This document shows, in pieces, positions 60,372-64,000 of a stretch of DNA of 64,000 nt (its first letter is position 1; each line of letters begins with the position of its first letter). The notes under the pieces are model-generated. The model made no database searches, had not been told where the DNA came from, and saw only the letters and a list, made by a program, of their open reading frames with translations. This stretch comes from Adiantum capillus-veneris. Lineage: Eukaryota; Streptophyta; Polypodiopsida; Polypodiales; Pteridaceae. Position numbers and translations under genes: made by a program. Location of the stretch: the NCBI GenBank assembly GCA_014529385.2, contig CM043954.1:6821806-6885805 (forward strand), read 5' to 3'.

Positions 60372-61379
60372 CTCCCTTCCTATTTTAGTGCCTGTCCTCG
60401 GGCACTATTGAAAAAGTGTCCTTGGAGGCTGTGGAAGGTTTTGATTGGTTGTTGATGGGTTGATCTTCATTTTGTCGTTGGATTTATTGATGAGGTTCAA
60501 TTTGCTGCAACATCTTCATTGGTTCGAGTAGTCGATTTTGAGAGATGATGTTGCATTTTTCCGTTGTAATAGCATCATGATGAGGTTGCTATTTATTTAT
60601 GAAAAATATGTACAAGGGAAGTAGAATGATGAGGTTCTAAATTAGGGTCTTATACCTGGATGACCAAAGGGAAAAAACCCAGTGGGAAAAAAGTGACTTT
60701 GGTATACGCACATTATTGGAGTACTTATTAGCATGGGAATATTAATAAAGTACTCAAGAGATTATTTGCTGATAGATATGGAATTAAAATGGTAGCAAAT
60801 ATGAAACGGTAGCATAATGGAACATTGGTTTGCCTGTTGTAGTAGTCCGCTCAAGGTGCATAGGTGGAAGCAAAAAAGAGTGTCTAATGCATATGTCCAA
60901 TGGTGGGACATCCTATTTATGCATACACAAAAATGCATGGAAAACAATATGCTGTGCAAGTAAGATATTATGGGGTTCTTCAGAAAGATCGTGTAGCTAT
61001 AAAAGCATATGACATGGCTTTGCAAGCTGGCACCCCTTTAAGAATGGTTTTCATTGACAAGGATATGTGCTCTCATCTTACTGTGCACTGTGCATGAGTG
61101 TTGGACTCTACGACATCACCAATTGTAAGTTAATTGACTTTGACTCTTACACTCATCTCATCCAGCATGAGCGACACAACTTTAGATATGCTCAACTCTT
61201 CCAGCTTGAGTGTAAGCTTAATAACTACGACCTTAGCACATAGTTTAATATGACTTGAAGCTTTGGGTCTAATTCTTTGCTAATTTTATGGCTCAGTAGC
61301 CCGACTCTGACTATGCCAAAGAGTGTTTTTTGCACCCTGGCGACTTGACTTTTAACATTCTTGTGCTTACTACAAACAT
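60372..61379. other. 3' non-coding region of the right-edge element, with one plus-strand ORF of unknown origin
   Basis: It lies between the polyprotein end at 61380 and the LTR-like block. A plus-strand ORF at 60900-61097 reads MVGHPIYAYTKMHGKQYAVQ, then VRYYGVLQKDRVAIKAYDMA. Its composition looks like that of a real protein exon, and the second part vaguely recalls the AP2-domain end, but I cannot identify it. It might be host sequence captured by the element or chance. Confidence 0.4.
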
Positions 61380-62531
61380 TTATTCAGGTAAAAGTAAGCT
61401 TGAATCCTCAAAAAGAGGATTCGTGAAGGACCAAGTTGGCATTGAAGGTTTCTTTTGCCATACCTGTTTTATCATCTTCGAATCTGTATTCGCGTTGGTT
61501 GGGTTGTCCTTCTTTGATTGTGAAGACTCCATTGGTTGGTTGATTCTCCAATTAAGCCTGTTGATAGAAGTCTTTGATGTTGGAGGCCTTTGTTCACTTT
61601 TGGCATTTGGCTTTTGATTAGGAGCATTGGAAGACTTAGGAATCCAAACCTCTTGATGAACTTTATAACTCCTTTGTTGACTTTGTTGAGCTTTAGGTCC
61701 TGCTGAGATGTTGAGATCTTCATGCAAGTCTGGTGTACTTGCAGTTGGCTTGTGGTTGACTGGTAGCCAAATCTTTGTATACCCTGTGTAGAATCCTTGT
61801 CCAAGAAGAACATTCTTTGAGATCCATCTTTGTTTTGTATCCTTTTGTGAGCCGTGGTAGACTTCAGCATCATTCAATGTTGTTCTGTTGTATACCTGCT
61901 TCTTAGGTATGCTTGGATATTGTCGAGGTTGATACCTTGTGGGCCTTCTTTTTTGGGAGGGACTTGAAGTTACTTCATATGCTCTAACCTGTGGTTTTGG
62001 CACCTTTATCTGTCTGTTACCTCCATAGTACTCCTGTTTCTTTAAGCTCCATTGTGATGCTATCCATCCCATGTGTTTGTCTTTTTGTGTTGATTTCTCG
62101 TCCTTAATCCAAACCGGATCATCGACTTTGACTAAATTTCTTGGAACAAACACTTGCTTGACTTTCCTTTTCTTTCTTGAGTACTTTGGATGATATATCT
62201 TTGCTTTTCTTGGTGTCTCCTTAGAGGTTTTAGTTGGGTCAGCAATTGACTTGAAGTTTTGAAAGCCCGACTTTCTTGAAGAAGCTGATCCATGAGGGTT
62301 CTTTGATGTAGAGGCATATGCTTTTACATCTTCTCTGCTAATCGGTGGAAGTTCCACTTTAGCTTTACCTTTGTCTGCAATTTTGATCTTGATTCCTTCT
62401 AGCTTTGGTGGCATTTTCTGCTCCATAGCTATCGTGGTTGCTATTGCCTGATTTGCTTTAAGCTCTTTTGAAGTTCTGTTCGATGGAGATGAATCATCTT
62501 CAATAAGATCTGCTTTAATATCGGTCTCCAT
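61380..62531 (-). CDS. W-x-P-K repeat region of a third, divergent RT-less element
   Basis: A 383-residue frame rich in Lys, Ser and Pro. It contains DPVWIKDEK, RQIKVPKPQ, KQRWISKNVLLGQGFYTGY followed by TKIWLPVN, EVWIPKSSN, and an end VWQKKPSMPTWSF. The spacing W-I-x-K-x-x-L-x-x-Q-G-x-Y-x-G-x5-W-[VL]-P matches WIPKRLLEAQGCYQGN and IWVPK of copy A, and the end matches YWQKSSPITNWNNWF. The relation to the other two copies is clear in pattern, but identity is low. No enzymatic domain is seen. Confidence 0.65.
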   Translation of the reverse strand: METDIKADLIEDDSSPSNRTSKELKANQAIATTIAMEQKMPPKLEGIKIKIADKGKAKVELPPISREDVKAYASTSKNPHGSASSRKSGFQNFKSIADPTKTSKETPRKAKIYHPKYSRKKRKVKQVFVPRNLVKVDDPVWIKDEKSTQKDKHMGWIASQWSLKKQEYYGGNRQIKVPKPQVRAYEVTSSPSQKRRPTRYQPRQYPSIPKKQVYNRTTLNDAEVYHGSQKDTKQRWISKNVLLGQGFYTGYTKIWLPVNHKPTASTPDLHEDLNISAGPKAQQSQQRSYKVHQEVWIPKSSNAPNQKPNAKSEQRPPTSKTSINRLNWRINQPMESSQSKKDNPTNANTDSKMIKQVWQKKPSMPTWSFTNPLFEDSSLLLPE

Positions 62532-62603
62532 TTTAACTGTGCTTGAGGACTTTGTACTGTCATCCGCGGATGACCAGTCTTGGTCTTCATTCTTTGTTGC
62601 ATG

Positions 62604-62855
62604 TTATGACTTCCTCATGTTTGAATTATGTATCTTTGACATCTTCTGAGCCATTGGCATTCCCATTATGATGTTGTCTGGCATATCCTTTGCTGTGATC
62701 ACATAGAATTGAGCTGTGATGATTTGTAAACTTACTTCAATGGTGGTGGAGATGATTCCCCAGCATTCTTCTTGTTTGTCTCCAGATATGCTCACAAATT
62801 CAGGAGCATCTTCTAGTTGTGGTTGGCCACATCTTTTCCAAGTGCGAAAAGACAT
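62604..62855 (-). pseudogene. Retropepsin-like remnant of the right-edge element
   Basis: LMSFRTWKRCGQPQLEDAPE, a region typical after a retropepsin active site, is followed by IITAQFYVITAKDMPDNIIM and GMPMAQKM (hydrophobic strand before the flap). Upstream the active loop is interrupted by a stop (LDF followed by TAG, near 62869), so the catalytic triad is not readable. Confidence 0.55.
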
Positions 62856-62940
62856 GAGGTTCTTGTCTAACTAAAAATCTAGCTTTACTTCTCTTGACAA
62901 CTTTTCTTCGTTTTCACCAACAATGTTGCACTTGATTGTC

Positions 62941-63828
62941 TCAGGATTTGTGTCTGAATTGAGTTCTTTTTGCTATGGCAGCATCCTTTGGTTGAGCTTT
63001 ATCTACATTTTCTTTGCTTTGAACACCTGTTTTAATCGATGTTGACTCCATTGGCTGTAATTTTGCACATTTTTGCAATTGTTGAGCATTGTCTGCCTTC
63101 ATCAGGGTAACTCTTGATCTTAATAGACCTACTGTACTTTCTAGCAGAATCTGTCTCTTCGGAGGAGATTTTGGTGGTGACCTTTGTGTAGCCTTCTGGA
63201 CTTTAGCTTTCATTAACTTTGACTTTTCTGTCACCTGTTCTGGTAGCTTGAGGCTTTGCACCATCTTTAAATAGTCTTTGACTTCAGTCCGGCCATCCAT
63301 AGGGGTTTGTACAAGATCATGATCTTGCTGGTATTCGTTACCATGTGCATCTTGATATGCATATGTGAGCTTGATCACATGTAACTGTTTGAACACTATG
63401 GGATTTGTCGGCTTTTGACTCTGACTTGTGGAGATCACCTGAAACTTTTGTCCCTGATAATCTTCATATAAGCAGTCGTCTGCAGATTCTGATGGAGTCT
63501 GGGTCAATTGGAAACTTCCAACAACCATATGATCTTTCAATGGTTTTTGCTTTGAAGGGGTCTGTTGGCTAGAAGCTCTAGGGCTTCTAACTACTGTAGC
63601 ATTTCCTGGTATTAGAGCTGAGCTTGATGGATTTACAGCTCCCCCCTTCCTAGGGTGATCACTATAGCCTGCTTCATTGTAAGAGTTCAAAATTGTTTGG
63701 CTTTGGTTCAGTCTCACCTTTTGGGACAGTGAAGGTACGCTTTGGGTAGCACTGTGGACATTTGGCATATGAAACCTTCTACATAGTTTCCTATGTATTT
63801 TCTTGAAACATAACAAATTATTCCCCAA
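62941..63828 (-). pseudogene. Gag-linker-like segment of the right-edge element
   Basis: A 295-residue frame with low-complexity Ser/Gln/Lys sequence. It contains CLYEDYQGQKFQVIST, which resembles YYMEDYWGQVKPVYQV in the linker between the knuckle pairs of the other copies. No zinc knuckle is visible. The frame breaks before the protease remnant, and its beginning at 63828 is probably not a true start. Confidence 0.5.
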
Positions 63829-64000
63829 GTTAAGCTATAGATAGCTTTATCTTTGCCCTGATATTGTCTATCCCATGGGTCTCCTATGATATGAGCTTTT
63901 GTGGTTTCGAGACCCAAGGCACCATAGATGCTAGACTCTCGTCTATATCTACGACTGTTTTGGTCAAAGTATACGTTCGTTTGGTAACAACATCGAAGCT
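63829..64000 (-). other. Right-edge fragment, probably more of the same element
   Basis: A short minus-strand frame (from about 63980) reads SSIYGALGLETTKAHIIGDP, then a stop. It continues off the window. I cannot assign it. Confidence 0.3.

Overview
This window looks like the nuclear genome of a land plant with a large, repeat-rich genome. The evidence is a spliced BORDER-type (TFIIS-middle plus SPOC) gene, plant Ty1/Copia and Ty3/Gypsy elements with tRNA-iMet or TGGCGCC-type primer sites, a dual-RNase-H Gypsy element, and long (CT)n and (GT)n tracts. A non-flowering lineage such as a fern is possible, but that is a guess from style and is not shown by the sequence. I saw no bacterial operons, CRISPR arrays, tRNA or rRNA genes.

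Layout. Positions 1-2939 hold an ORF tail, a TATA-like site and no recognisable gene. Positions 2940-9017 (minus) are the one convincing host gene, a roughly 1,095-residue BORDER-family protein in four coding exons. Its largest intron carries a perfect 301-bp tandem duplication. Positions 10055-12911 are a 5'-truncated non-LTR retrotransposon lying inside a (CT)n microsatellite. Positions about 13500-24880 are a decayed minus-strand chromovirus-like Gypsy element. It is split by a minus-strand RT-less Gypsy-type element (14691-23595, target duplication AAAGA).

Positions 25880-59273 are a plus-strand chromovirus-like Gypsy element that acts as the outermost shell of a four-level nest. A minus-strand Copia (27783-56283) sits in its protease region. 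That Copia is split by a minus-strand Tat-like Gypsy (28456-37376) in its RNase H region and by a plus-strand RT-less element (40810-55243) in its gag. The RT-less element is in turn split by a plus-strand Copia (46908 to about 52485), whose 3' LTR/host junction has been inverted. Positions 59850-64000 hold an LTR-like block and the 3' half of a further, more distant RT-less element running off the right edge.

How the parts relate. Nearly all coding capacity outside the BORDER gene is retroelement, and every element shows stops, frameshifts or lost catalytic residues. The most interesting group is the RT-less family (two full copies and one partial relative). It encodes gag, four CCHC-like knuckles, a retropepsin-like domain and then a C-terminal region of repeated W-[VI]-P-K motifs where RT, RNase H and integrase would normally be. 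It presumably depends on enzymes from an autonomous partner. Boundaries given as exact were read from LTR ends and target duplications. Internal ORF pieces are fragments of broken genes and have no independent meaning.
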